Below, one piece after another: positions 21,459 through 32,672 of a DNA stretch of 64,000 nucleotides. The notes under the pieces were generated by a model that was not told where the DNA came from, did not search any database, and worked only from the letters and a program-made list of their open reading frames with translations. The stretch is taken from NCBI GenBank assembly GCA_965644315.1, contig CBFFRQ010000093.1, forward strand, positions 124,001-188,000, in the 5' to 3' direction. Position 1 is the stretch's first letter. Each line of letters begins with the position of its first letter. The stretch comes from Caecitellus pseudoparvulus (lineage: Eukaryota > Bigyra: Bicosoecida). Position numbers and translations under genes: made by a program.

Positions 21459-23723
21459 ATGTCGGCCCGAAACAAGCACGTGGGGTACGACCCTGACGAT
21501 CTGGACGACGGTGAGGCGCGCCCACCTGCCCCGCCAGCGCGCGCACGCGGCACCCTCTGGGCCACCCTGCACGCCCCTGCCTCGCACCGCGACAGATGGC
21601 TTCAGCGACGATGGGTACAGCGACGAGGAGTACTCCAAGTACGCCCATGACCCGGACATCGGTGGGTGCTGGGCAGCGTCGAAACGCAGTCGAAACGAGG
21701 CCGCCCCTGCGCCCCAGCGCCGCGCAGCCTCCCACCGCCCGCTGCCTGCCCACGCCCAGACATCATCAACTCCATGTACGACGGCGTGCAGGAGGCAGCC
21801 CCCCACGCGACGGAGGACGAGGTGGTGGCTGCTCTGCGAGACTGCCAGTACGACCCTGCCCGGGCTGTGGCAGCGCTCACCGCCTCCGCCGCCCCTGCGC
21901 CGTCCGGGCAGTTGGACGTGGCGTCCCTGCTCATGGCGCAGTCCCCCGCCGCCGCACAGCGCCGCCCATCGCCCTCCAAGAAGCACCAGCCCAAGGCTGG
22001 TGTGGGCGACCTGCTCAGCTTGATGGCTGAGGGCGGCGGCGGTGCTGGGGCGCCGGCTGCCGCGCCAGGCGTCACGGTGACTGGCAAGGGGCGCGCCCTG
22101 CAAACCATCGCACGCCCAGTGGACCTGCCGCCGCCCACAGCACCTGCGCCTGCGCCTGCTGCCGCACCCCCCCTGCCGGCGGCCCCTGCCCCCCCCTCCG
22201 TCCAGCGATCCGCCAGCACTGGCAGTGTGGCTGCAGCGGCGGCGGCGGGGGGTAGTGCTGGTGTTGCCAAGGCCAAGAGTGGCCCAGCCTTCCCCGAGGT
22301 GGTGGGGTCCCTGCCGCCTCTGCCTGAGGACGTCAAGGCGGGTGTCGCGGCAGCCAAGCCTGTGATGAACCTGGTGGTGGTGGGGCACGTGGACTCGGGC
22401 AAGAGCACGACCATGGGTCGTTTCCTGGTGGAGGTGGGCCAGGTGTCCAGCCGCACCATCAAGAAGTACCGCGACGTGGCGGCGACACACGGCAAGGCCT
22501 CCTTTGCGTACGCGTGGGTGATGGATGAGGGGGATGAGGAGCGCGCCCGGGGCGTGACGGTGGACGTCGCCCTGAAGCACTTCGACACGCCAGGCAAGCA
22601 CTTCACCATCCTGGACGCGCCGGGGCACGCGGACTTCGTGCCCAACATGATCGCCGGCGCGGCGCAAGCAGACATCGCCATCCTCCTCGTCAGCGCTGTG
22701 GAGTCGGAGTACACCGCCGGGTTCGCGTCAGGCAAGGGACAGACTCGTGAGCACGCGCTGCTGGTGCGCAGCTTCGGCATCAGCCAGATCATCGTGGCGG
22801 TGAACAAGATGGACGAGGTGGGCTGGGACAAGGAGCGGTACTACGCCATCAACACGGCCGTGGCGAAGTTCCTCGGCACCTGCGGCTTCAAGCGCTCCAA
22901 TGTTACCTTCGTGCCCATCTCAGGGCTGAACGCACTGAACCTGGTGGCGCCAGTCAGCGCGGCACAGGGCCCAGGCACGCCCCTGGCCGCGCCCTCTGGC
23001 GGCGGCGCCAGTGCCGAGGCCCCTGCGCCACCAGCGCCAGAATTCGTGCCTGAGGCCAGCTGGTACACTGGCCCGACGTTGCTGGGGGCGCTGGACGCGG
23101 CACGCGTGCCCAAGCGGGCAGTGGAGGCCCCCCTACGCTTTTGCATTTGGGATGTGTTCCGGGACAAGGGCTTGACCGTCACGGGGCGCATTGAGGCGGG
23201 CGTGCTGCAGCAGCACACGAGCGTGGTGGTGCACCCGAATGACGCGGCCGGCAGCGTGAAGTCCATCTCCTGCAGGGGGCAGGCGACACGGTGGGCAGCA
23301 GCAGGGGACATCGTGGATGTCGTCCTGGGAGGCGGGCTGGACGAGCACACGGTGGGCCCCGGCAAGGTGCTGACGCTGCCGTCCCACCCAGTGCCGGTGG
23401 TGACCAAATTCCGCGCACAAGTGCTCACGCTGCACGCGCTGCAGGTGCCCCTCGTCAAGGGCCAGCGCCTGACCCTGCACACGCAGAGCGTGGAGGTGCC
23501 CGTCACCGTCACCAAGCTCATGTACACGATGGACCGCAAGGGGCAGTGCACCGCCATCAAGCCCCGCCTGGTCACGCGGGACTGCACGGCAGTGCTCAAG
23601 CTGACGCTGGGCAAGCCCACGCCGCTGGAGCTGTACTCCACGAACAAGCGCATGGGGCGCTTCACCCTGCGGTACTCCGGCACCACCGTGGCCGCTGGCA
23701 TGGTGATCAAGATCTCAGGGTGA
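21459..23723 (+). CDS. HBS1: HBS1-like translational GTPase (ribosome rescue)
   Basis: Works with Dom34/Pelota in no-go and non-stop decay to split stalled ribosomes; 693 aa. Exons are 21459-21510, 21596-21661 and 21760-23723. The first exons encode an acidic N-terminus (DDLDDGDGFSDDGYSDEEY), then INSMYDGVQ and EDEVVAALRDCQYDPARAV, which is the HBS1 N-terminal helical domain. After an Ala/Pro linker the GTPase has G1 GHVDSGKST, G2 ERARGVT, G3 DAPGHADF and G4 NKMD, followed by two EF-Tu beta-barrel domains ending GMVIKISG. The ERARGVTVDVALKHF and GQTREHALLVRSFG stretches separate it from eEF1A and favour HBS1 over eRF3. The stop overlaps the 3' coding end of the convergent K+ channel gene by 9 bp. 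Confidence 0.9.
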
Positions 23724-26700
23724 CGCAGACGGGACTCCCAATGCACTGGTCTCGGGTGCCGAAGGGGCGTGCGGCTCCTCCCCCCTGCCCGCCTGCAGCT
23801 GCTGTGCCAGGCGCGCCGGCAGGGCTGCCACACTGGCCTCCAGCTGCGCCTGCGCCGCTGCCAGCCTGCCGAGCATGGCGTGCAGGGTGGCGATGTGCCC
23901 CCCCCCCTGCCCCCCCCCACGGGGGGAGGGGCCTTCCCCCCACAGGGGGGTGCGCATCATGGCGCCGAGGGGGGAGGCGTGCCCCAGAGGCCGCGGGCGT
24001 GGGCTGGCCACGTCGCCGTAGTCCACGCTGTCCTCCTCATCACTGCTGTACCCGCCACTGCCCTGGCGCGGCGAGGGGGGCCCGCCGTCCCCCGACCCCC
24101 CCCCCCTGCGCCGCTCACGGTGTCTGTGGCGGTGGCGACGGGGCGCCCCCCGGAAGTGCACCTTGCGTGCCCCCCCCCTCCTCCTCCTCCCCCTGACCGC
24201 CCACAGCAGGCCCCGTCGCAGGGAAGGCGAAGTCTGTGGGTGGCACCTGCAGAGGTCGGGCGCCAGGGGGGGGACCCCGCCCCCCCCCCATCTTGGACTC
24301 TCCTCCAGACACGGGGTCCCCCACGAACTGAGGGGGCGGCGAGGGGGGTGGGGACCGGGGTGATGTGCCGGTGATGCCGGGTGCGGGGCTGGCCAGCGCC
24401 GCCATGAGGGCAGGCGTCCACCCCCCCGTGGACGCCGACATGCTGCGCCCCCCCACCGTGCCGCCACCCCCCCCGGTGCCGCCCATGGCCATTACACGTG
24501 CCGCCGCCTCAGCGGCCGCCAGCTGGCGATCTCGTGAGGCCCGTGAGGCGGCAGGGGAGCGCACGGGCATGCCGCCGGCGGCAGCGAGGTTTGCGGAGGC
24601 GGCGGATGCGATGCTAGATCGCGTGGAGGAGGGCGAGCGCAGGATGTGGTCCACGCCACGTGTGCCGCCCATGGCCAGCAGCGCCCGTTCGTTGCCCGGG
24701 GAGACAGAGCGAGCCCGCCCTCGTTGGCGGCCGGAGGGGGGGGGTGGGCCGGCATCCGGACCCCCCTCCTCCTCCTCCTCTGACGCCCGGGATGTGCCGG
24801 GGCTGGCTTGGGGACTGCCACGCGTCCCCCCCAGCAGCAGGGGGGAGGGGGGGCCCCCCGGCATGTCTTCCCCCAGCACCCGCGACCCCCGTCGCGTGAC
24901 GCCCGTGCGGAGGGGGTTGGGGACACCGCCCCCGCCCCCCCCCTCGCCGTGCCCGGCACTGGCGCCCTGTGAGAGGGTCGCCTTGTCCCGCCCCCCCAGC
25001 AGTGTGCGTGTGGAGCGCACCTCCACATCCCCCACAAAGGCACGGGGGTCCAGGGTGAGCTGCTCGGCAGCGGAGGAGGATGACGCGCCGATGCGGAAGG
25101 AAGCAGAAGGCATGATGGCGGGGTTGGCTGCCAGGATGCTGTCCAGACTGGTGGCGGCGGCGTACTGCGCCACCTCCTCCGCCGTCAACCCCACCGACAC
25201 GCCCAGCTCCATCATGCGCTGCAGGTACTCCGCTGGGACGAGGGGGCGCCCCAGCACCTCAGCGTAGCGGCGCAGGCGCTTGAGGGCGACGCGGCGCATG
25301 CGGCGTCCGAAGTCTTCGAACTCGGAACACACCACCTGGAGGTGTTCGCGGGACAGGGAGTACAGCTCGCAGTCCGTGACGGCCTGCGCCGACGCCACCC
25401 GCAGGGGGGAGAACAGCACGTCAGCGACGCCGAAAAAGGAGCCCGAGCCATAGCTGGTGACGCGGTCAGTGTCTGAGAACAAGTTCACGCGGCCGCGGGC
25501 CATCCAGAACATGTGCGTGGCGAAGGTGTGCTCGACGCAGACGAAGTCGCCCTGCGACACGTGCATGCGCACGAGGCGCTCCACGACGAACGCCTGCACG
25601 TCCTCCTCCTCCCGCCGCAGGGGCGGCAGCATGTGCAGCAACTTGCGGTTTGTGAACAGCACCACCTCCTTGCGCACGGCTGGGGCCAGCATGTCCAGGA
25701 TGGCAGCCGTGTGCTGTGCACTGGCCCGTGCTGCGTCGTGCTCTGCGCGCTCGAAGCTCTGGAACACGCGCGCCTTGAGCTTGCGGGGGAGGCGGGCGTC
25801 CCTCACGAAGTACTCCAGCTGCCGGCGGTGCTGCTTGGTGGTGCTGTGCTCCCGGTCCACGCTGGCCTGGATGTTGGCCATGGTGGACACCACCAGGCCC
25901 GTCCATGCCACACCCACCAACTGCACGAACACGGCGAACATGCGTTCCGAGTCGGTGGCGGGGACGATGTCGCCGTACCCGACGGAGGTGATGGTGGTGG
26001 CCACCCAGTACAGGGACACCAGGTACAGCTGGTCGTTGGGGGCGGCATCCAGCTCCGCCAGGGTCATCCAGTTGTCCCCCCCCTGCTCGCTGCCGATGAA
26101 GAACCAGAGGCAGGCCATGAAGTGCAGGGACAGCACCACCCAGAAGGTGGCGGCGAAGGCCCGGGCAATGGCGGGGTGCAGGTCAGTCAGCGCCTCGAAG
26201 CGCGTGAGGTAGCCCTGCAGGCGCACGACGCGCAGGAGGCGGAGCAGGCGCAGCAGGCGCAGCACGCGAATGGCACGGGGGAGGCGGGCCAGGCGCCCCA
26301 GGCGGTTGGCGGAGGTGGCGCCGCCCTCCTCGTCCCGCAGGATGAGGTCGAAGGGGATGGATGCGAGGAGGTCGATGATGAACCAGGACTTGACGTAGCG
26401 CAGGGCGATGGCGCGGGGGTCCACGACGATCTCTTCCGTGTGGTCGTCGGCGAAGGCCGTGACGAAGTGCAGGGCCATGTCCAGGAGGAAGGACACCCAC
26501 ACGAAGTACTCCACGACGAGCCACCCCGTCGTGTCGGGGTGGCTGAAGAAGATGCGGTAGGGCGTCACCACCGCCACGTACATGAGGGGCAGGAACATGA
26601 AGGGCTGCCACGCCGCCACCAGCCAGTGGTCAGGCAACAGCACCCACCAGGGCTTGCGCCCGATGAGCCGTGCGCGCATGATCCTGAGCGGGGGGGGGGC

Positions 26701-27153
26701 ACGGGAGTGTTTGTGCCAGGCGGCGTGAGCGCTGCGCCAGCCTGCCTGCCTCACCGATCTTGCCAGGCGTCTTCAAAGGCCACAGGCGTGCCGCCGTACA
26801 GGAGGGCTGACGCGTGATTCGCCTTCAGCGCGGCCACTGCCTGCAGCACGATCTGCACCGTGCGCCACTTGCTGCCAGGCTTCAGAGTGCGCTGTGGTGG
26901 AGGCAGGAAACAGACGTGAAACGCGACGCGGGGCGGCGGCGGCGGCCGTGCGCGGGGCGTGGCGCACCTGGGGCCGCCAGCGCCCAGAGGGCGTCCGAAC
27001 AAGGCCAGAGCCTCTGAAGAACTGCCCCTTGAAGCGCTCCCCTGGCTCCTCCAGCCCCAGAGTGCGGGAGCCGCGGGGCATGCCAGCTGCGGGGGAATCC
27101 AGCGTCGTTTCCTCCCCCACTGACACGACGGAGCCCGTGTCAGCGTGCGCCAT
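23715..27153 (-). CDS. Voltage-gated K+ channel with cyclic-nucleotide-binding domain (EAG/HCN/AKT class)
   Basis: Plasma-membrane six-helix channel, 1,072 aa. Exons are 27153-26968, 26891-26755, 26683-24119 and 24045-23715. Exon 1 begins MAHADTGSVVSVGEE. Residues of S1-S6 run from about 125 to 380. S4 is an arginine ladder (RLARLPRAIRVLRLLRLLRL, about 235-260). The pore is TITSVGYGDIVP with the K+-selective GYGD (about 339-342). A C-linker and CNBD follow (about 400-570, with GDFVCVEHTFATHMFWMARG and GSGSFFGVADVL). The rest is a low-complexity Gly/Pro/Ser tail ending in a short Ala/Leu-rich helix (LGRLAAAQAQLEASVAAL). The last intron (24118-24046, 73 nt) avoids an early TGA and restores a SDEEDSVDYGD reading. 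The canonical RGD/RxAA phosphate-binding cassette is not obvious in the CNBD, so ligand binding is doubtful. Confidence 0.88.
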
Positions 27154-27334
27154 GGCAGGGGCCAGGGAATTGTATGTGTGCGTGACGTTGGGCCTGCTCG
27201 AGCAGCGGCTCCGGCGCCTGCCGCTGCTGCCTGCCGTCCCCCGCCAGGCGTGGTGATGTCTGCGCCGCCTGAAGCACGCGCACGCTTGCACTGCTGGGCG
27301 GAGGGCCAGGCGTGCGCGTGCCGGGCAGGTCTGG

Positions 27335-27361
27335 CACGTGACACGTGGCAGGGACCACGTG
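27335..27361. promoter_or_regulatory. Cluster of three CACGTG (G-box/E-box) palindromes
   Basis: Perfect CACGTG hexamers occur at 27335-27340, 27342-27347 and 27356-27361, in the 231 bp spacer upstream of the K+ channel start (27153) and downstream of the methyltransferase stop (27385). bHLH or bZIP factors bind this core; three copies in 27 bp is unlikely by chance. Confidence 0.5.
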
Positions 27362-27384
27362 CAGTGTGTGTGTATTAGAATTAG

Positions 27385-29081
27385 TCACTTGCCGGCGCCG
27401 CCGCCGCCGCCCGCTGCTGGCGCGGTCACTGGCTCCAGCAGCTGCACGACGAGAGACCGCCCCGCCTTGCGGGCCGCGACGAGGGGCGTCTCCCGGAAGC
27501 GGTTGGTGAGGTTGGCGTCCGCCCCCGCCTCCAGCAGCATCGCCACGACGTCCGCATGCCCCGACCAGGCGGCGCAATTCAGCGCCGTGTACCGGCTGTC
27601 GGGCGCCTGCACATTCACGCCCGCACCACAGCGGCGCAGCAGCAGCTCCACGACGTCCTCCCGACCCGCCTGTGCCGCCTGCATGAGGGGCGTCAGGCGG
27701 CGCTTGTCATTGGCGCTGCAGTCCACCCACTGCAAGTGGGGGGGGGCCGCCGCCACCGCCGCCGCCACCTCCGCCGCACTGGTGCCTTCCGGCAGGATGA
27801 GGGCGTGCTTGGCCAGGTGGGCCTGGATGGCGGGCAGGTCGGCGCGGTCCCGCAGCAGCTGCCCGACGCCGGCCACCCAGTCCTGCGGCGTTTCGCCGAT
27901 GTCCACTGCGGCCGCTGCCGCCACCTGCCCCACGGCAGCCAGGGTGGCGGTGTCCGTCAAGTTGGCCGTGTCCCGGATGGCCTGAGGGGAGAACGTCCAC
28001 ACCTTGCCCACCTCCACGTGCAGCGTCAAGTTGAACTCGGCGGCGGTGGCCTGCACTGCTGCCTGCACGCCCGGCGCCTCCCACCCGCCGCCCACGATGT
28101 GCGTTTCGGCGTGGTGCCCCTTCACCTCCACCTGCTTCTGCGCCATGTTCTTCACGATGCTGCGCAACAGCCGCAGCGCCTCCCGGTACTCCCGCGGCGC
28201 GTCCACGTACACGACGTTGGGGAAGATGCCCATGTATGCGAGCTTGCGCACGGCAAATTCCGCAGACGCCCGCAGCGCCGTCACTGCGTTGGCGTGCTGC
28301 CACACGTTGGCGTGGAAGTGCGTCTCCATGGGCTGTGGCAGGGCAGCATAGAAGGCTGCCGTGTCAGCCTGCCCGCCTGCCGCCGCGTGTGCCGCTGCGA
28401 ACGCCGCGTCCCAGACATCCACGGCATACACAAGGCTGTCTTCGCCGCGCAGGTCAGCCAGGGCCAGCGTGGCAGCGCCAGTGCCTGCGCCGAGGTCCAG
28501 GAGGACTTTGTGCCGGCCCTGCACCACCTGCTGCAGCACTCGGCGGTGGGCTTCCCCGAAGCAGCTGCTGTCCAGAGTGGCAGGTAGGTCGGGTCGAGTG
28601 GTGGGCCATGGCACGTCCATGTCGTCGCCAGACACGGGGGGCAGCTTGGGCCACGCCGACGTGCTGCGTTTCGCGGGTGGCTGCGCACCGCCTTGCGTCC
28701 GAGGGCGCTTGCTGCTGCCCCGAGCTTGGGCGGCCTGGGCGGCCTGGGACGCGGTCGGTGGCGCAGGCAGGCTGGTGCCTGAAGCCAGGTGCAGCCAGAA
28801 CTTGGCGCCAGTGCTGGTGCGTTTGCCCCAGGCCCAGCCGACAGGCAGGGCCGGGTCATGCCACAGTGCCAGGCCAGTGGTCACGTTGGAAAAGTACTTG
28901 GTGCCCTCCCGGCGCGAGACGCGCGCCAGCCAGCCTGGGCAGGCGTGCAGTGGAAACGTGCGTGAAACGCCCCGCGTCGCTCCCCTGTGGCCGGCAGTGT
29001 GGCGCACGGCAAGCAGCCCCTGTGCGCAGTGCGGTGCTTACCTGGCGGGGCGTCATCTGGCCACCGGCTCTGCCAGTCCAT
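27385..29081 (-). CDS. WW domain - class I methyltransferase - ankyrin repeat protein
   Basis: Three-domain protein of 529 aa. Exon 1 is 29081-29042 and exon 2 is 28934-27385; the 107 nt intron falls inside the WW domain. The joined N-terminus reads DDAPPGWLARVSRREG followed by TKYFSNVTTGLALWHDP, a WW domain whose second Trp and final Pro are in place. After a basic Pro/Ala linker comes a Rossmann SAM-binding fold: VLLDLGAGTGAATLALA (motif I), YAVDVWDAAF (motif II, acidic residue after beta-2) and VVYVDAPREYREAL. The C-terminus has ankyrin repeats (TPLMQAAQAGREDVVELLLRR, TALNCAAWSGHADVVAMLLEAG, TPLVAARKAGRSLVVQLLE). The target of methylation is unknown; no catalytic NPPY-like or SET motif was seen. 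WW and ankyrin domains suggest recruitment to Pro-rich partners. Confidence 0.72.
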
Positions 29082-29514
29082 GCTGCCCGGCCCTGGCCGA
29101 GGGGTGCGCTGGGTGACGTGCGCGCTCACTGTGCTGCGGGGGGCGGCACGCCCCGCCCAGGTGGGCAGCGGCACTGGGCACCCAGCGACCTGGCAGGGGA
29201 GGTGGGACGTTGCACACGCTGGGCCATGGGTTGTGCTGGGCGGGGGTGGCCAGGCGTGGCAGCCCCGGAGGGGGGGGTGCTCGGCATTTGAAGGGGCCCT
29301 CACAACTTCCGCAGGCCGTTGGCGGGTGTGCGTTTCCCGGGGGCCCCCCGGCACACGCGCGCATGCGGCAAACCCCCCCCACCTCACCGTGCACAGCTCT
29401 CACAAGGGAGCGCAAGGAACACACTGGCCCCAAGTCCAGTGTGTGTCGGCGGCTGCGTTTGCGGTCTTTGAAGCGGTAATTGGCCTGGGAAGCTGTCCGC
29501 GCAGACGCGTCAGC
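29082..29514. promoter_or_regulatory. Divergent promoter, methyltransferase / Zn2Cys6 gene
   Basis: A 433 bp spacer without a credible gene. It includes a strong GC palindrome around 29337-29351 (CCGGGGGCCCCCCGG), a TTCCGCAG copy near 29307 and a CGCGCGCATGCG stretch near 29355. No TATA box is seen. Confidence 0.4.
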
Positions 29515-32512
29515 ATGCAGGGCGGATTGCACCCCGTAGGGGGCATGGACGACCACGGCGCCTCACGCACGCGCGTCGTGAAGAACAAGTACAACCTCGC
29601 GTGCCAGGCGTGCGCCGACGCGAAGCGCAAGTGCGACGGTGCGTGCCGTTTGCTGTGCTGCTCCACAGCCGTGCGGATGTTGACGCAAAATCCGCAGTTG
29701 CCGGCGGTGCCTGAGGGCAGGCCTGTGCACTTTCACCCCCCTGGCACTGCATCGTGAATTGCACCGCTCTCCGCGCAGGGGACCGGCCGTGCAAGCGCTG
29801 CAGGGTGAGTTCATTGGCCGTGTTGCAGCTGGTGCACAGCTGCAATTCCGCACCCTTGCCAGCCACACAAACGTGCCTGCCGCGGCCCAGGGGTGCTCCC
29901 AGGCCCCACAAAACACTGCAGCACCAAGCCGGCACCCCCCTGCACCCCCTGCCCGCGCCCCTCCGCCACAGAAGCTGAGCATTCCCTGCGTTGACCGCGT
30001 GCGCAAGCCACGCGGTGGCGCCCGGCCTCGGCGGGGTGGCTCCGACAGCGTCATGGGCGGCCGCAAGCGCAAGTACGACAAGAGCAAGATGGACGACTTG
30101 GCGGGGCTGATGGACCCCCTGGGCAACTACGGCAAACGCCGGTCAGGAGACATCATGGCCGACCTGGGGCACTTCGCAGGGGCGGGGTTGTCGTCCTTCC
30201 CCGGCGGCGTGCCCGACCTCTCGGGGCTGCCCTTCGCCATGCAGGGCGGCATGGACTTCACCGGCATCGGCTCCCTGCCCGGCATGGGCGCCGGCATCCC
30301 CGCCATGCCCGCCATGGGCGTCGGCGGCGTCTCCGCTGGCCTCCCCGGCACCGCCGGCCTCACGTCCTCCTCCGCCATGCACCTGGGCGGCATGCCCACG
30401 GCGGGCTTTGCCATGGGTGGCTCAGCGCCGTACGGCTCCACCAGCTGGGCTTCGGGCGGTGGTGCGGGGCTGGTGGACCCCGTCACCTCCACTGGCTTGG
30501 CGGGCATGCCGCTGCCCCCTGGCTCCGCTGGCGTGCTGCCTGGGACAGGCCCCATGAGCAGCCTGACGGACCCCGCCACCCTCACCACCAGCGCGGGCAT
30601 GTCTGCTGCCTTGACGCCGCTGCCTGGCATGGGCGGTGCGACGCCGGGCGGTGGCGGGGCTGACGGCGCAGTGACCACCGCCACCTCCACGGGCACCAGC
30701 ACAGTGGCAGGCGCCACTGCCGCCGCCCCCGCCACTGGCGGCTCCACGCCTGCAGGGGACGGCAAGGGCGCCACCGCCCCGGGTAACTTCATCAACATCC
30801 TGGCTGAGGCGGCCAGCATGCCCGCCCTGTCCCCCCGTGACGCGGCCGCCGACAAGCCCGCCACTGACACTGCACCCGCTGCCGCCGCCGCCACCAGTGA
30901 GGGCGGTGAGGGCGGTGGCGGCGGGGGTGACCCGGCCCCGGCCCCAGGCCAAGGCTCCGCTGCGCCTGAGGGCCAGGATTTTAGGTGCGCTGACGAGCGC
31001 GAAGCACCTACACACACTATCGCCGGCACCGCAACCGGCGGCCATCTGGGGGGGACGCCCACCCAGGGCAACACAACTGCGAAGGGAGGAGAGAGTGCAC
31101 CGGCACCGGCACCGGCACCGCACCTGCCGCCGTTTCCCGACCTGCTGCGTGGCGGCGGGGGGGGGCCCGGCGGCGGCGAGGGGGGGGTGCACCCGGTCCA
31201 AGTGTGGGCGGGGGGGGGCGACACGGTGTCCGCCCCCCCCGCCCTGGCACTGGCATCCGCGCGCGTGGCGGGGGTGGTGCACCACGCGCCGCCGCCTGCC
31301 TCCGTGGGCGGTAAGCCTGGTGCCGAGGACGAGCCCAGTGGCATCACCATGCCGGGGTGGGCGGCGGCGGTCCACATGCCGCTGGCGGAGGATGCGGCCG
31401 CCGCCCGGCGGGCTGTGGCGGCGTGCGCCGTGCCCTGCTTCCGCATGACGTTTGCGCACGAGGTGAAGGGCGGCGGGGGGGGCGATGGGCCCACCACCAC
31501 CACCTCCGCTGGCGCCGTGCTGGCTTGGGTGCGGGGCGCAGTGCCCACTGCCACGTACGCCAATTTGGAGGCTGCAGAGATGCTGGGGCTGGGGGCAGAG
31601 GACTTTGCGGCAGGTGGCGGGGGGGGCCCCTTCGCCCCCACCACCTTCATGCACCCGGCCAGCGTGCGGAGGCATCTGGCCCAAACGGCTGCGCTGCAGG
31701 CAGCCATGGTGGGGGTGTGTGCGGTGGGGGCGGCGGCACCCCCCCCCACCGCCTTCCCCACGGGCCTGCGCCCCATGGTGGGGGGCCAGGGGGGCGGCCA
31801 GTCGGCGCTGGGGTTCGCTCGGGCGCCGTCCCGCGTGTGGGCGGCGAATGGGCCCATGGTGGCGCTGCGGGCGGGGCGGCTGGGGCAGGGGCCTGGGGCC
31901 ACCTTCACCGCTCTGCGCTGTGCCACGCACGTGGGGGTGGACTGGTGGTTGCCGGCGGGTTGGCGGGGGGGCGGCGGCATGCCGGGCGGCGGCGACGTCA
32001 CCCTGGACACCGTCGCCAACCACTGGCCCCGCCTTCGTGCCATCACCTGCTACATCGTGCAGCATGCGCCAGGGGGGGTGCCCCGCCCCCTGGCCCCCCC
32101 CGCCCCGCCAACCAAGGGCCGAGCGTACTCCCTGGACACGGGCTCCTCTGCCAACGGCACGGTGTCCCCCGCCCCCTCCTCCACCCACGGCGAGGGGTGG
32201 CTGGCTCCAGGCACCTCGGACACCCTGCTGCTGCCGCCTGCTCTTGAGCCTGCCACGGCAGTGCCCCAGGATGTGGCCGACGCCACGGCAGCGGGGGTGG
32301 AGGAGGAGGAGGGGGGGGACATCGTGCCGGGGGCAGCTGTGGCTGCGGCAGGGGAGGCCCTGCTCACCAGCATGCTGCTGGCGCAGCCTCACGCCTTCCG
32401 CCACGGGTGGCCCGCCAGCCCCGCCGCCCTGGCCTCCGCCCTCACGGCATACTTGAAGGCGCAAGTGGTACTGACGCGGGCAGCTGCCGAGGCGGTGTTG
32501 GGGTGGCACTGA
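29515..32512 (+). CDS. Zn2Cys6 (Gal4-type) DNA-binding protein with PAS-like region
   Basis: Predicted transcription factor, 896 aa. Exons are 29515-29638, 29779-29804 (a 26-nt microexon) and 29972-32512. The zinc cluster is assembled across all three: NLACQACADAKRKCDG, then DRPCKRCR, then KLSIPCVDRVRKPRG. This gives C-x2-C-x6-C-x5-C-x2-C-x6-C, exactly the fungal-type binuclear cluster, followed by a basic stretch (GGRKRKYDKSK). A long Gly/Ala/Pro/Thr low-complexity region follows. At about residues 533-640 comes a region resembling a PAS/LOV-like fold: CFRMTFAHEV, VLAWVRGAV, YANLEAAEMLGLGAEDF and FMHPASVRRHLAQTAALQ. The remainder is Gly-rich. No photoreceptor NCRFLQ cysteine motif is present. 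Poly-C and poly-G tracts are frequent, so some frame segments depend on exact tract length. Confidence 0.78.
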
Positions 32513-32542
32513 TGTGCGTGAGCGACGGGGGGCCTGCCTTGC

Positions 32543-32549
32543 AATGCAT
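32543..32549 (+). terminator. AATGCAT 3'-end motif after the Zn2Cys6 gene
   Basis: The motif lies 31 nt past the Zn2Cys6 stop codon (32512) and 124 nt before the SF3B1 start; a possible 3'-end signal. Confidence 0.35.
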
Positions 32550-32672
32550 GCGCCTCCGAGAGCAGTGTCGCCACCATGGCAAATTCCTCACGCACGCCGA
32601 GTTCCGCACCGTGCCCCCCGGCTCCCGCGTGCGTGTGTGGAGCCGTGTGCACCACCCACTCACTGCTGCATC

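Noticed and set aside
21153-22667. N-terminal extension of RF1 by about 500 codons
   Set aside because: The frame is open only because of high GC; it lies opposite HBS1 exons, and RF1 plus a normal transit peptide fits within 399 aa.
24118-24200. Frameshift in the K+ channel tail at a 9-G run
   Set aside because: A 73-nt GTGAGC...CAG intron (24118-24046) explains the frame change without an error, in the right phase.
29805-29971. Reading straight through Zn2Cys6 intron 2
   Set aside because: The frame is open, but the sixth cysteine then loses its six-residue spacing and the inserted residues are unrelated to any zinc-cluster protein.
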